DNA from: Bacteroidales bacterium
GTDB taxonomy: Bacteria > Bacteroidota > Bacteroidia > Bacteroidales > F082
DNA length: 64,000 bases
Assembly (NCBI GenBank): GCA_013141455.1
Contig: JABFQW010000012.1
Location: forward strand, 62,001-126,000
Reading direction: 5' to 3'
Shown here: positions 1 through 9,536 of the stretch, one piece after another
How the letters are laid out: every line of letters starts with the position of its first letter
How positions within the stretch are numbered: the first letter of the stretch is position 1
Made by a program: the position numbers and the translations under genes
The notes under the pieces: model-generated
What the model saw: the letters and a program-made list of their open reading frames with translations, nothing else
Told to the model about the DNA's origin: nothing
Databases searched by the model: none

Positions 1-2
1 TA

Positions 3-1016
3 AATGCAGCGATGTTGTTCGACACCCGGAAATTACAACCTCTCTTTGTGCTAAAAACCGGAAATCCGGGTAGTTCGTTTGCTTTCGAAATTGCCCGAAA
101 AATAGGATTTCCTGAACAAACATTAAGCATGGCCGCCAATATCACCGGTCATTCACAACTAAATTTCGAACAACAACTGCAACAACTCGAAATAGAAAAA
201 AAGGAGGTTGCCAAAAAACAGACTGAACTCCGCTTAGCCGATATACTGCTGAATGAAGTAATTGAAAAATACCAGAAGCTACTCAAACAACTCGAAGACC
301 GGAAAAAAATATTGCTTCAGGAGGCAGGAAGCGAAGCCAAATTGCTCATCGACAAAGCAAACAGACAGATCGAACTCACAATCAAAGAGATTAAAGAATC
401 GAAAGCAGATAAAGAAAAGACCAAAAAACTCCGTGAGAATCTGATTGCTACCAGGGAAAAACTTGCCGCACACGCTGAGCAAACCGCAGAAACGATAACT
501 GAAATCGAGACAGAGGCCGAAACACCTGAAAATTCGGAATTATCGATTGGTGATATGGTCCGAATTGAAGATATGGATATCATCGGCGAACTGATCCAGT
601 TAAGTGAGCATGAAGCGGTGATCACCTTCAATTCGGTGAAACTCCGTACTTCGCCAGAAAAGCTTCAGAAACTGAGCCGTCGCGAACTGAAGAAATCGAC
701 CCAGCAAAAGAAAAGCTATGTACGCGCAGCTTCGGCAAGCATAGGTGCTGATATCAATGAGAAAGTTGCACAATTCAGACTTACAATCGATTTGCGTGGA
801 AAAAGAGTAGATGAAGCGCTCGAACAGGTTGCAAAGTACATCGATGAGGCTTTGTTATTGAGCATGAAAGAAGTCAGTATTTTGCACGGAAAAGGAAACG
901 GCGTCCTGCGCAAAGTAATACGCGAGTTTCTAAGCACACAATCCCAGGTTGTTTCCTTTGAAGATGCCCGTCTCGAATCGGGAGGACACGGCATTACTCA
1001 GGTTAAACTGAGGTAA
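3..1016 (+). CDS. mutS2: Endonuclease MutS2, C-terminal part (5' end outside window)
   Basis: The reading frame is open to the left edge, so this is the last ~338 residues of a protein that starts upstream; the ATG at 12 is internal. The visible part begins in the end of the MutS-like ATPase/dimer region (GNPGSSFAFEIARKIG). A long charged coiled-coil linker follows (about residues 50-170), then a KOW-like segment (SIGDMVRIEDMDIIGELIQL). It ends in a Smr nuclease domain with LTIDLRGKRVDEAL and HGKGNGVLR. MutS2 proteins act on branched or stalled DNA/ribosome substrates through the Smr domain and are not mismatch-repair MutS. Family assignment is firm from the domain order; the biological role is known only from the family. 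Confidence 0.93.
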   Translation, partial: NAAMLFDTRKLQPLFVLKTGNPGSSFAFEIARKIGFPEQTLSMAANITGHSQLNFEQQLQQLEIEKKEVAKKQTELRLADILLNEVIEKYQKLLKQLEDRKKILLQEAGSEAKLLIDKANRQIELTIKEIKESKADKEKTKKLRENLIATREKLAAHAEQTAETITEIETEAETPENSELSIGDMVRIEDMDIIGELIQLSEHEAVITFNSVKLRTSPEKLQKLSRRELKKSTQQKKSYVRAASASIGADINEKVAQFRLTIDLRGKRVDEALEQVAKYIDEALLLSMKEVSILHGKGNGVLRKVIREFLSTQSQVVSFEDARLESGGHGITQVKLR

Positions 1017-1036
1017 ATAGTCAACCCCAATCCACC

Positions 1037-1651
1037 TCAGCCGTTGAGTGTTGGAAATGCAAAACCTTTTGTAGTTAAGTCTTCGAGCACCTTAGGCAGC
1101 GTAGATAACATATTTTTCGCTGCCTTTTCGCTGTCATGAAAAACAACAATATCACCATCTTTCACATGATCGGTCACATTGCTCAGGCATTGTTCAGGAG
1201 AGGTGTTTTTATCAAAATCATAACTCAACACCGACCACATAATTATCCGGAACTTTGGTTTTAACCTTCGAATCTGGCTGGAGGTTATTCTTCCATAAGG
1301 CGGACGAAAAAATTCCGATTGAATCAATAGTTGGGCTTTCATTACATTATCAACATAAGACCGAGCCGTTTCATTCCAACCTTTAAGGTGGTTAAAACTG
1401 TGATTTCCCGTTTTATGGCCGGCATCAAGAATCATTTGATAGGTTTCAGGAAACCGGTCCACATTTTGCCCAACACAGAAAAAAGTCGCTTTCGCATTAA
1501 ATTTTTCCAGCATTGACAATACCTTGGGAGTAATTTCAGGATGCGGACCATCGTCAAAAGTGAGGTAAATTCGTCGTCTGCCACGAGGCATATGCCAGAC
1601 AAGCGATGGGAATAAAATTCTGATAAAGAAGGGGACTGTTGCACTTTTCAC
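1037..1651 (-). CDS. Polysaccharide deacetylase (NodB homology, CE4) family protein
   Basis: The predicted enzyme removes N-acetyl groups from a cell-envelope or secreted polysaccharide. The NodB signature is clear: YLTFDDGPHPEIT carries the catalytic Asp and metal Asp, HKTGNHSFNH the two metal His residues, and FRPPYGR motif 3; DIVVFHDSEKA is near the C terminus. Length is about 204 residues. I chose the GTG start at 1651 because the N-terminal FFIRILFPSLVWHMP segment is typical of this family, and longer versions would run into gpmA. A TAnnTTTG-type box (1656-1663) sits right before this GTG, so the message may be leaderless. It is convergent with mutS2 and divergent from gpmA. Confidence 0.88.
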   Translation of the reverse strand: MKSATVPFFIRILFPSLVWHMPRGRRRIYLTFDDGPHPEITPKVLSMLEKFNAKATFFCVGQNVDRFPETYQMILDAGHKTGNHSFNHLKGWNETARSYVDNVMKAQLLIQSEFFRPPYGRITSSQIRRLKPKFRIIMWSVLSYDFDKNTSPEQCLSNVTDHVKDGDIVVFHDSEKAAKNMLSTLPKVLEDLTTKGFAFPTLNG

Positions 1652-1655
1652 TTCG

Positions 1656-1663
1656 CAAAAATA
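1656..1663 (-). promoter_or_regulatory. Putative -7 box of the polysaccharide deacetylase gene
   Basis: On the minus strand it reads TATTTTTG, matching the Bacteroidota -7 consensus TAnnTTTG. It ends only 5 bases before the chosen GTG start. No convincing -33 TTTG was seen. Confidence 0.4.
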
Positions 1664-1696
1664 CTGTTTGAAGTCCTGTGAAACTGATTTTTGTGT

Positions 1697-1704
1697 TAAA
1701 TTTG
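1697..1704 (+). promoter_or_regulatory. Putative -7 box of gpmA
   Basis: TAAATTTG fits the TAnnTTTG consensus and ends 18 bases before the gpmA ATG. The -33 element is not obvious. Confidence 0.45.
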
Positions 1705-1722
1705 TCGAAAAATTATATTCAG

Positions 1723-2469
1723 ATGAAGAAACTCGTTTTGATCCGCCATGGACAGAGTGCATGGAATAAAGAGAATCGTTTTACCGGCTGGACTGATGTA
1801 AACCTGTCGGAATTGGGTGTTGAAGAAGCTCGTAAAGCTGGCAGACTGTTGAAATCGGAAGGTTTCAATTTCAAATTGGCTTATACTTCTTACCTCACCA
1901 GGGCGATAAAAACGTTGTGGCTCGTGCTCGAAGAGATGGATATGATGTATATTCCCGAAAAGAAAAGCTGGCGTTTGAACGAAAAGCATTATGGCGAACT
2001 TCAGGGTTTGAATAAATCAGAAACCGCGGCAAAATATGGTGATGACCAGGTGTTGCTTTGGCGCAGAAGTTTCGATATTCCACCGGTTGAACTGAAAGAA
2101 ACAGACCCGCGCAACCCACGCCTTGATCCACGTTTTGCTGATGTCGATCCGAAAGATCTTCCATTGACAGAATCGTTGAAAGATGTGATTGATCGTATGG
2201 TTCCCTATTGGATCAGCGATATTAAACCATCACTCGACGAACACGGCGAAATATTGGTGGCAGCGCACGGCAATAGTCTCAGGGCTTTGGTGATGCATCT
2301 GAAAAATATGAGCCGCGAAGAAATTATCGAATTCAATATCCCTACCGGAATTCCTTATGTGTTCGAATTTGATGATGACATGAATCTGCTGAAAGATTAT
2401 TTTATCGGAGACCCGGAAGAAATTAAGAAACTGATGGAACAAGTTGCCAATCAGGGGAAATCGAAATAA
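1723..2469 (+). CDS. gpmA: 2,3-bisphosphoglycerate-dependent phosphoglycerate mutase
   Basis: This cytoplasmic glycolytic enzyme interconverts 3- and 2-phosphoglycerate. At 248 residues it is the standard length. The N terminus MKKLVLIRHGQSAWN carries the phospho-histidine (His9, RHG motif). FTGWTDVNLSELG, the RLNEKHYGELQG loop and the second catalytic His in AAHGNSLRAL are all present, so it should be active. A longer frame beginning at 1678 is open, but its extra residues would be encoded across the promoter box and do not resemble the family, so the ATG at 1723 is the start. Confidence 0.97.
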   Translation: MKKLVLIRHGQSAWNKENRFTGWTDVNLSELGVEEARKAGRLLKSEGFNFKLAYTSYLTRAIKTLWLVLEEMDMMYIPEKKSWRLNEKHYGELQGLNKSETAAKYGDDQVLLWRRSFDIPPVELKETDPRNPRLDPRFADVDPKDLPLTESLKDVIDRMVPYWISDIKPSLDEHGEILVAAHGNSLRALVMHLKNMSREEIIEFNIPTGIPYVFEFDDDMNLLKDYFIGDPEEIKKLMEQVANQGKSK

Positions 2470-2550
2470 CCCGGATCAGGATAAAAGAGCGACCAGTTAT
2501 GCTTTCATTACGATCGATTCACCGGGCTTAAAACAACCAAACCGACAAGC

Positions 2551-3267
2551 ATGAAAAAACAATGGGTAATCCCCGATATTCACGGATGTTGCAAAACGCT
2601 GATCAGTCTGGTTGAGAAACAAATTAAACCTGACCGGTTTGATGAATTGTACTTTCTGGGAGATTATATCGATCGCGGACCTGACAGCAAGGGCGTGATT
2701 GATTATATCATGCACCTGCAGGCACAGGAGTTCTCGGTGCGTTTGCTGATAGGCAACCATGAGGATTACTGCATCAAGGCTTTTGAAGAAGATCAAAGCA
2801 AAAAATCATTTCTTGGTTTTCGCACGAAAAACAAAATCCAGTCGGTTTGGGAAATTCACGGTGGAAAGCAAACATTGGCCAGTTTCGGAGTGAAATTTGC
2901 TTCCGAAATACCTGTGAAATATATCGAATGGATGAAAGGTCTCAAATACTGGCTCGAGCTGGAACACCATATTCTGGTTCATGCCGGATTAAATTTCAAG
3001 ATTGAAGACCCGTTAAACGATAAATACGCGATGCTCTGGACCCGGGATTTTAAAGTTGTCCCCGAAAAAATCAGGAACAAGACTGTTATTCATGGTCACG
3101 TCCCGGTCGATCTGGAATTCATGAACCACGTAATGGAAAATGATAGTTATAATTTTATTGATCTCGACAACGGTGTTTATATGGATGACCGCCCCGGATA
3201 TGGCAATCTGGTTGCATACGAACTGAATTCGAAAACACAGGCTATACAGACGAATATTGATTTATAG
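2551..3267 (+). CDS. Metallophosphoesterase (PPP-type Ser/Thr phosphatase / ApaH-like)
   Basis: The 238-residue calcineurin-like phosphoesterase has the three PPP metal-binding motifs near the N terminus: PDIHG (residues 8-12), FLGDYIDRGPD and IGNHE. A VIHGHVPV motif supplies the later metal His. Such proteins are stand-alone protein phosphatases or diadenosine-tetraphosphate hydrolases; the sequence alone does not separate these, so the substrate is left open. It lies 81 bases after gpmA in the same direction, possibly co-transcribed. Confidence 0.9.
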   Translation: MKKQWVIPDIHGCCKTLISLVEKQIKPDRFDELYFLGDYIDRGPDSKGVIDYIMHLQAQEFSVRLLIGNHEDYCIKAFEEDQSKKSFLGFRTKNKIQSVWEIHGGKQTLASFGVKFASEIPVKYIEWMKGLKYWLELEHHILVHAGLNFKIEDPLNDKYAMLWTRDFKVVPEKIRNKTVIHGHVPVDLEFMNHVMENDSYNFIDLDNGVYMDDRPGYGNLVAYELNSKTQAIQTNIDL

Positions 3268-3378
3268 CGTTTTCCGGAGACAAACCTGAAGCCGGTTCCG
3301 ACTAAAATTATTATCCACTTCATTTTTACTTTTTTAAGTCCTTCTCAAATAAATACTGATTATCAATGTATTTGTTAA

Positions 3379-3386
3379 TACATTTG
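3379..3386 (+). promoter_or_regulatory. Possible -7 box upstream of the propeller protein
   Basis: TACATTTG matches TAnnTTTG but lies ~98 bases before the start codon, in a 216-base AT-rich gap. Weak evidence. Confidence 0.25.
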
Positions 3387-3483
3387 TATTAGATCATTGA
3401 ATAAAACACAATCTATTTTCTGAATTGTCAGGATAATAGTTTACGAATGAGCAATGAAATAATCTAATCAAAAAACTAACAAA

Positions 3484-4887
3484 ATGAAAAAACTACTACT
3501 ACTTAGCTCAATCTGCCTTCTCGTGACTTATGTTACACAAGCCCAATGGCAGCCCGATGTACGGTTGACCAATGAACCTTCACCTTCAAATACATCCTTA
3601 AATAATGCCTGGTGCATCGCTGCAAGTGGTGACACATTGCATGTTGTTTGGGACGATCAGCGCGACGGGACTTTTGAAATATTTTATAACCGCTCGACAG
3701 ATGCAGGTTTAAGCTGGGAAGCAAATACACAGCTAACAAACTCAGCCTACTCTTATGATCCCAGTGTTGCTGTTTCGGGATTGGTTGTACATATTGTCTG
3801 GCAGGAATTGCGTGACGGATATTATGAGATTTATTACAAACGATCAACTGACGGAGGCGTTAGTTGGGAACCTGATACACGGCTAACAACCAACACTTCT
3901 GATTCATGGAATCCATCGGTTTCGGTAATTGGTTCAGTTGTACATGTCGTTTGGGAAGACGAGCGTCAGGGAAACTCGGAGATATACTACAAAAGTTCAA
4001 CAGATGGAGGTGTAAGCTGGGGAACAGATACAAGGCTGACGAATAATGCTGCTGATTCATGGAATCCAACCGTTTCTGTATCCGGTTCGGCTGTGCATGT
4101 TGCATGGTATGATTTTCGTGATGGAAACTGGGAGATTTATTACAAACGATCAGCAAACGGAGGCCTGAGTTGGGACGCAGAAAAGCGATTAACAACAAAC
4201 ACAGCGGTTTCGAGGTATCCCTCTGTAGCTTCATCAGGTTCAAATGTGTATGTGGTTTGGCATGACGACCGGAATGGCACGTATGAATCTTACTACAAAA
4301 GCTCAGCAGATGGTGGTCTAAACTGGGGGGCAGATACCCGGCTTTCGAATAGCAGTGCCGGTTCATTTTATCCTTCAATTGCTGTATCCGGCGCTGTTTT
4401 ACAAGTGGTTTGGTTTGACCAACGTGACGGGAACTATGAGATTTATTACAAACGATCAACAGATGGTGGATTAAGCTGGGAAACAGATACACGCTTAACG
4501 GATGACCCAGCATACTCATTTTATCCGTCTGTTGCCGTATCCGGCCCTGTTGTGCATGTGGTATGGCAGGATTTCCGTGACGGGAATTACGAGATTTACT
4601 ACAAACGCGATCCAACCGGTGTTCCATTAGGGGTAAATGAATCTTTGAATAGTGAGCAATCAATTCAGATTTCCCCAAACCCTTTTTCAACTGAAGTTAC
4701 CGTTACTAACCGCATAAATGAACCTTGTGAATTAATTCTTTATGATATGAACGCGGGTAAATTAGCTCAAAATTCATTTATGGGAAAGCTAACTTTAAGT
4801 GTTTCACATCTCTCAAAAGGAATTTATTTTTACGAAGTGAGAAAAGGGAATGAAATTTTAAAAAAAGGTAGAATTATCAAGATGTAG
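3484..4887 (+). CDS. Secreted seven-repeat beta-propeller-like protein with T9SS sorting domain
   Basis: A signal peptide (MKKLLLLSSICLLVTYVTQA) is followed by seven tandem repeats, six of them spaced at exactly 50 residues. Each has an RLTN...PSVAVSG...VHVVWxDxRDGNxEIYYKRSTDGGLSW pattern (DNA 3541-4610). The SxDxGxxW element is the Asp-box (BNR) motif of sialidase-like propellers, and seven copies suggest a closed seven-bladed propeller. The last ~75 residues (ISPNPFSTEVTV...GIYFYEV...GRIIKM) form a type A Por secretion C-terminal sorting domain, so the protein is probably exported by the type IX system and anchored or released at the surface. No catalytic residues for sialidase activity were identified, so the ligand or substrate is unknown. 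Confidence 0.88.
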   Translation: MKKLLLLSSICLLVTYVTQAQWQPDVRLTNEPSPSNTSLNNAWCIAASGDTLHVVWDDQRDGTFEIFYNRSTDAGLSWEANTQLTNSAYSYDPSVAVSGLVVHIVWQELRDGYYEIYYKRSTDGGVSWEPDTRLTTNTSDSWNPSVSVIGSVVHVVWEDERQGNSEIYYKSSTDGGVSWGTDTRLTNNAADSWNPTVSVSGSAVHVAWYDFRDGNWEIYYKRSANGGLSWDAEKRLTTNTAVSRYPSVASSGSNVYVVWHDDRNGTYESYYKSSADGGLNWGADTRLSNSSAGSFYPSIAVSGAVLQVVWFDQRDGNYEIYYKRSTDGGLSWETDTRLTDDPAYSFYPSVAVSGPVVHVVWQDFRDGNYEIYYKRDPTGVPLGVNESLNSEQSIQISPNPFSTEVTVTNRINEPCELILYDMNAGKLAQNSFMGKLTLSVSHLSKGIYFYEVRKGNEILKKGRIIKM

Positions 4888-5050
4888 AGAAGGTATTTTC
4901 CCAGGGAAAAACTTCTGCTTACAGATACCAAACAGTTGAAGCGGTTGTGAGTAAGCCTGAAAATAAATTCTAAGGCAAGCAAACGTACTGTCCGTTATTG
5001 ACTTATTGTAACTATTCAGCCCCTAATTAATATAATTCCTTTTTATAAAT

Positions 5051-5182
5051 GCCACAGATTTAGTAAATTTTTGAATCGCCATTGCGATTCAAAAATTGCA
5101 AATCAGTGAAATTGCTTCGTTTTATTCATTAAGTGCTTATCTAATAATCTGTGAACTTCTCTCACCGCAGGTAATCTGTGGC
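5051..5182. repeat. Palindromic intergenic element bounded by GCCACAGATT / AATCTGTGGC
   Basis: A 10-base perfect inverted repeat (5051-5060 and 5173-5182) bounds 112 bases that contain a strong inner hairpin. The layout resembles short non-autonomous palindromic repeats in Bacteroidota intergenic DNA. No coding potential is seen. Confidence 0.45.
5066..5097. terminator. 14-bp perfect hairpin, possible bidirectional terminator
   Basis: The arms 5066-5079 and 5084-5097 are exactly complementary (core TTTTTGAATCGC) with a four-base loop CATT. A- and T-rich ends on both sides would give a U-tract in either direction. It lies 180 bases past the plus-strand gene and 205 past the minus-strand mutase. 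Confidence 0.45.
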
Positions 5183-5302
5183 TTTAATGGGGTGAATAGT
5201 TTCGACTTTTTTAAAGTAGCAGCAAATAGCATTTTTAGGCTAATCCTATGGTTTGAATTAAACTGTGCCTGACTTGGAGCCAATCACCGTCAGTACCATG
5301 AA

Positions 5303-7456
5303 TTATTTCCGTAACTGAATCAGAATATCGAGTATTTTGATGGCAGCTTCGGCAATAATGGTACCCGGACCAAAGATAGCAACTGCCCCGGCATCATAGA
5401 GATATTGATAATCCTGATGTGGAACCACACCTCCAACAATCACCATTATATCTTCGCGACCCAACTTGTGCAATTCTTCAATCACCTGTGGAACAAGGGT
5501 TTTATGCCCTGCTGCCAGACTCGAAACACCCAGCACATGAACATCATTTTCAACGGCCTGACGTGCCGATTCGGCGGGTGTTTGAAATAACGGACCAATA
5601 TCAACATCAAAACCTATATCAGCATAACCGGTTGCCACCACTTTCGCTCCCCTGTCGTGTCCGTCCTGACCCATCTTGGCAATCATAATCCGCGGGCGAC
5701 GACCATCGAGTTTCGCAAATTCATCCGCCATTTCGCAGGCTTTCATAAAACTCTGATCCCCACGGCTTTCGTATGAATACACACCGGAAATAGAACGGAT
5801 CACTGCTTTGTATCGGCCAAAAACTTTTTCACAAGCCATCGAAATCTCTCCCAAGGAAGCCCGTTTCGAAGCCGCATCAACGGCTAACTCCAACAGATTT
5901 CCTACTCCTGTTTCACACGATTTGGTGATAGCATCCAAAGCAATCTGCACTTCGTTTTCATTCCGGCTTGCCCGTAATACTTTTAATCGTTCAATCTGCG
6001 ATAAACGTACCGCCGTGTTGTCAATATCAAGTATATCGATCGGATCTTCTTTCTCAAGACGATATTTATTTACACCTACAATCACATCTTTTTGTGAGTC
6101 GATACGTGCCTGTTTTCGCGCCGATGCTTCTTCGATACGCATTTTCGGTATTCCGGTTTCAATGGCTTTGGCCATCCCCCCCATCGATTCTATCTCTTCG
6201 ATATAGGCCCATGCTTTGTGAACCAATTCATCCGTCAGTTTTTCAACATAATATGAACCTGCCCAGGGATCAACAGCCTTGCAGATATTCGTTTCTTCCT
6301 GTATATAAATCTGGGTATTGCGTGCAATACGGGCCGAAAAATCCGTTGGTAAAGCAATGGCTTCGTCTAAGGCATTGGTATGCAACGATTGTGTGTGACC
6401 AAGGGCGGCGCCCATTGCTTCGACACAGGTACGTGCCACATTGTTAAACGGATCCTGCTCGGTGAGGCTCCAGCCGGAAGTTTGTGTATGTGTACGCAAT
6501 GCCATCGATTTATCGGTAGCCGGATTAAATTCTTTCACGATTTTTGCCCACAATAAGCGTCCGGCGCGAAGCTTGGCTATCTCCATGAAATGATTCATAC
6601 CCAATCCCCAGAAGAAAGACAGGCGCGGAGCAAAGGCATCAATACTTAAACCTGCTTTGAGGCCTGTTCTGATATAATCGAGCCCATCGGCGAGTGTGTA
6701 TGCCAGTTCAATATCAGCCGTTCCGCCTGCTTCCTGGATATGATAACCCGAGATGGAAATGGAATTGAACTTCGGCATTTTCTTCGAAGTAAACTCAAAG
6801 ATATCGGCAATAATCCGCATTGATGAATCGGGAGGATAGATATAGGTGTTACGAACCATGAATTCCTTCAAAATATCATTTTGTATTGTCCCGGCGAGTT
6901 CTTCAAGTTTGGCGCCTTGTTCGAGAGCAGTAACGATGTAAAAAGCCATGATTGGCAATACCGCACCGTTCATTGTCATTGAGACCGACATTTTGTTGAG
7001 TGGAATCTGGTCGAAAAGAATCTTCATATCGAGAATCGAATCGATCGCGACACCTGCTTTTCCAACGTCACCCACCACACGTTCATGATCGGAATCATAT
7101 CCGCGATGTGTCGCCAGATCGAACGCTACCGACAAGCCTTTTTGTCCGGCAGCGAGGTTACGGCGATAAAAGGCATTCGAGTCTTCAGCCGTCGAAAAAC
7201 CGGCATATTGCCTGACAGTCCAGGGTTGCATCACAAACATGGTCGAATAGGGTCCCCTGAGAAATGGTGGTATCCCGGCTGCGTAATTCAGATGCTCCAT
7301 ATTTTCAAGATCAGCAGCGGTGTAGGCTTGCTTCAACCTGATTTGCTCAGGCGTTTCCCAGTCGGCAGAAATATGGTTTTTCTGTTCCCATGCTTCTGTG
7401 TTCTCACCCGAATCAGGAATAGTATGTATGTTTATATTTTTGAAATTTGGTTTCAT
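5303..7456 (-). CDS. mutB: Methylmalonyl-CoA mutase, large (catalytic) subunit
   Basis: This enzyme interconverts methylmalonyl-CoA and succinyl-CoA with adenosylcobalamin, in the propionate/succinate pathway. At 717 residues it matches the usual length. An N-terminal TIM-barrel substrate domain ([14 protein letters not shown]-like [13 protein letters not shown] near residue 85) is followed by a C-terminal B12-binding domain with the DxHxxG lower-ligand motif ([15 protein letters not shown], His at about 600). It lies 21 bases downstream of the small subunit on the same strand, so the two form an operon. No epimerase or MeaB chaperone gene is next to it in this window. Confidence 0.97.
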   Translation of the reverse strand: MKPNFKNINIHTIPDSGENTEAWEQKNHISADWETPEQIRLKQAYTAADLENMEHLNYAAGIPPFLRGPYSTMFVMQPWTVRQYAGFSTAEDSNAFYRRNLAAGQKGLSVAFDLATHRGYDSDHERVVGDVGKAGVAIDSILDMKILFDQIPLNKMSVSMTMNGAVLPIMAFYIVTALEQGAKLEELAGTIQNDILKEFMVRNTYIYPPDSSMRIIADIFEFTSKKMPKFNSISISGYHIQEAGGTADIELAYTLADGLDYIRTGLKAGLSIDAFAPRLSFFWGLGMNHFMEIAKLRAGRLLWAKIVKEFNPATDKSMALRTHTQTSGWSLTEQDPFNNVARTCVEAMGAALGHTQSLHTNALDEAIALPTDFSARIARNTQIYIQEETNICKAVDPWAGSYYVEKLTDELVHKAWAYIEEIESMGGMAKAIETGIPKMRIEEASARKQARIDSQKDVIVGVNKYRLEKEDPIDILDIDNTAVRLSQIERLKVLRASRNENEVQIALDAITKSCETGVGNLLELAVDAASKRASLGEISMACEKVFGRYKAVIRSISGVYSYESRGDQSFMKACEMADEFAKLDGRRPRIMIAKMGQDGHDRGAKVVATGYADIGFDVDIGPLFQTPAESARQAVENDVHVLGVSSLAAGHKTLVPQVIEELHKLGREDIMVIVGGVVPHQDYQYLYDAGAVAIFGPGTIIAEAAIKILDILIQLRK

Positions 7457-7477
7457 CCTTTGGTAGTTTATTGGTTA

Positions 7478-9358
7478 TCAGGCTACGCCAAGTTTTTTTT
7501 GAATTCCTTCAAGTGTTTCGAGCAGATTCGATTTCGTATGGATAAAATGCTGCATTCCGGCAGATTTTAATGTATCGACCAGTTCTTTCGGGAAACCTGC
7601 CAATACAACGATACAATCATTTTTCAAGGCATTGAATATTTTGACAGCATTTTCGTTGTATTCCTCATCAGAACTGCAAATTACAACGATATCAGGTTTT
7701 TCTTCCTTCGCTGATGCAATTCCTTGTTCAATCGTTTCGAATCCGGGATTGTCGATGGTTTCGAACCCGGCACAGGCGAAGAAATTACAGGCAAATGACG
7801 CTCTGGCCTTACGCATAGTCAGATTTCCAAAAGTAAACATCCAGGCTTGCGGCCTTTTTGCCGTTTTACTAAAAATATCGGTTTTGTAACGCATCCGCTC
7901 AAAAGCCTGTGCGCCACGGTAGGTTTTTATCGTCTCTATTTCAGCATTATCCGATGTACGGTCATCTTCCGAAAAGACCAGGTACCCCGGATCGGCAGCA
8001 ACCATTTCAGCAACATTGGCATATTGGTTGGTTCCCAAAAGAATCTCACGCTTGTTTGCAATATTCGAATCCCTGATGGCAGCGCTTTCTTTGATTGAAT
8101 GCTGGATTATCCCCTTTCGCAGTGAAGCAATAAAACCGCCTTCTTCATCGAGTTTAAGGAATAATTTCCAGGCCTCATCAACGATCGATTTGGTCAGGTT
8201 TTCGATATAATATGAACCGGCGGCAGGATCTGCTATTTTATCGAAATAGCATTCTTCTTTCAGAACAAGTTGCTGGTTGCGCGCAATACGTTCTGAGAAA
8301 TCCGTTGTTTCTTCAAATACGGCATTATAGGGCATAACAGCAAAAGAATCGATGCTACCCAAAATAGCTGACATGCTTCCGGTGGTTGTTCGAAGCATAT
8401 TCACATAAGGATCGTAGAAAGTGAGGTTCCAGTTCGCGTTGGTCGCGTGAATGTTCATTTTTCCATGGTCGGCATCGTTGATCCCAAAGGCATTTACAAT
8501 CTGCGCCCATAGCAAACGCAAGGCTCTGAACTTAGCTATTTCCATGAAATAGCTTGAGCCAACAGCCAGCGAAAATTTAATTTTTGGTGCGATATCATCT
8601 GCAAACAAACCCTTTGAAGTGAGTTGTGTCAGGTATTCGGCGCCCATCGAAAGTGTAAATGCAACTTCCTGAACAATACCGGCCCCGGCATTCGTAAACA
8701 AATGTCCGTTCACACCAATCACACGGAATTCGGGTAGTTTGGAAGATGTTTTGATCAGCCGGGCAGCCACGTTCATATCGTCATCCATGGAACTATACCA
8801 AATGCCCCTACGGGCAAAACGTGCCAATGGGTCAAAATTGACCGACCCTTTTATTTTATCATACGAGCGGTTGTATTTGGTAACCAAGGCAATAAGTATT
8901 TCAACTATCTCATTTGGATGACAGGTTCTCAGAAAATTCAACTCGGCAATATCGGCACGGATATTTTTCAGAAGCCGTTCAATCTCATCAACGGTATATA
9001 CCTTTTTACAATCGAGTTCAAATCCCAACGAATCGACGCCTTTCATCAGAATATCGAGCGCTTTTTCATTCGCTTCAGCAATATCTCTTACCCTAATATC
9101 CTGGCGTACCAGCCAATTATTCCCGGCTGCAGAGTTTCCGCGGACGTAAGGAAAACTACCGGGCAACGATTTCAACCAATTGATCTGATCCAGATTTTCG
9201 GCGCGATAGAATGGTTGAACAGCAAATCCTTCGTTGGTTTGCCATAACAACTTTTTATCGTAATCAGCACCTTTCAAATCTTTCATGATCAAATCGTGCC
9301 ATGCCTGACTGCTGGTTCCTGGAAAGTTATCGAATAACTTGTTTTTTTGATTTTCCAT
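7478..9358 (-). CDS. mutA: Methylmalonyl-CoA mutase, small subunit
   Basis: The small subunit is homologous to the catalytic chain but does not bind cobalamin; it pairs with it in the heterodimer. The TIM-barrel region is clear (GIWYSSMDDDMNVAARL, NMLRTTTGSMSAILG, DPAAGSYYIENLT). The C-terminal flavodoxin-like domain lacks the DxHxxG motif, as expected. The start is set at 9358 (MENQKNKLFDNFPG, 626 residues) rather than the earlier in-frame start at 9397, because the extra residues are unlike the family. It is transcribed before mutB. Confidence 0.95.
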   Translation of the reverse strand: MENQKNKLFDNFPGTSSQAWHDLIMKDLKGADYDKKLLWQTNEGFAVQPFYRAENLDQINWLKSLPGSFPYVRGNSAAGNNWLVRQDIRVRDIAEANEKALDILMKGVDSLGFELDCKKVYTVDEIERLLKNIRADIAELNFLRTCHPNEIVEILIALVTKYNRSYDKIKGSVNFDPLARFARRGIWYSSMDDDMNVAARLIKTSSKLPEFRVIGVNGHLFTNAGAGIVQEVAFTLSMGAEYLTQLTSKGLFADDIAPKIKFSLAVGSSYFMEIAKFRALRLLWAQIVNAFGINDADHGKMNIHATNANWNLTFYDPYVNMLRTTTGSMSAILGSIDSFAVMPYNAVFEETTDFSERIARNQQLVLKEECYFDKIADPAAGSYYIENLTKSIVDEAWKLFLKLDEEGGFIASLRKGIIQHSIKESAAIRDSNIANKREILLGTNQYANVAEMVAADPGYLVFSEDDRTSDNAEIETIKTYRGAQAFERMRYKTDIFSKTAKRPQAWMFTFGNLTMRKARASFACNFFACAGFETIDNPGFETIEQGIASAKEEKPDIVVICSSDEEYNENAVKIFNALKNDCIVVLAGFPKELVDTLKSAGMQHFIHTKSNLLETLEGIQKKLGVA

Positions 9359-9409
9359 ATCAATAGTATAATAACATTCGATGTAGAAAACAAACATCGA
9401 ATAGAGCTA

Positions 9410-9417
9410 CAAATATA
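9410..9417 (-). promoter_or_regulatory. Putative -7 box of the mutA-mutB operon
   Basis: The minus strand reads TATATTTG (TAnnTTTG), giving a leader of about 45 bases before the mutA ATG at 9358. Confidence 0.45.
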
Positions 9418-9485
9418 TGAAAATTCGCAAAACCCGGGGCTCCGGTGAAATATTGTGAAATATTTAACACTTCAGACAGGAGCAT

Positions 9486-9515
9486 AAAAAAAGCATCCGG
9501 CTTACCGGATGCTTT
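9486..9515 (-). terminator. Rho-independent terminator of the coiled-coil lipoprotein gene
   Basis: An 11-bp perfect stem (AAAGCATCCGG / CCGGATGCTTT) with a 4-base loop is followed on the minus strand by a run of seven T. It lies 21 bases past the stop. Confidence 0.85.
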
Positions 9516-9536
9516 AAATTATTTGATGTTCAATGA

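Larger units (their letters stand above)
4888..5302. other. Non-coding gap with nested palindromes between convergent genes
   Basis: No gene is seen in these 415 bases. They separate two convergent genes and hold two nested inverted repeats, listed separately. The rest is unremarkable AT-rich sequence. Confidence 0.6.

Noticed and set aside
1678-1722. N-terminal extension of gpmA to the first in-frame ATG
   Set aside because: The extra 15 residues span the promoter box and do not match phosphoglycerate mutases, which begin at MKKLVLIRHG.
3541-4610. Regular ~150-base tandem repetition that could suggest a repeat array or CRISPR
   Set aside because: The period is a protein repeat of 50 residues within one open frame; there are no short identical repeats with unique spacers.
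3860-4690. Long minus-strand frame (276 codons) opposite the propeller gene
   Set aside because: It is a shadow produced by the repeated codons of the plus-strand repeats; its translation is Arg/His/Ser-rich low-complexity and it resembles no protein family.
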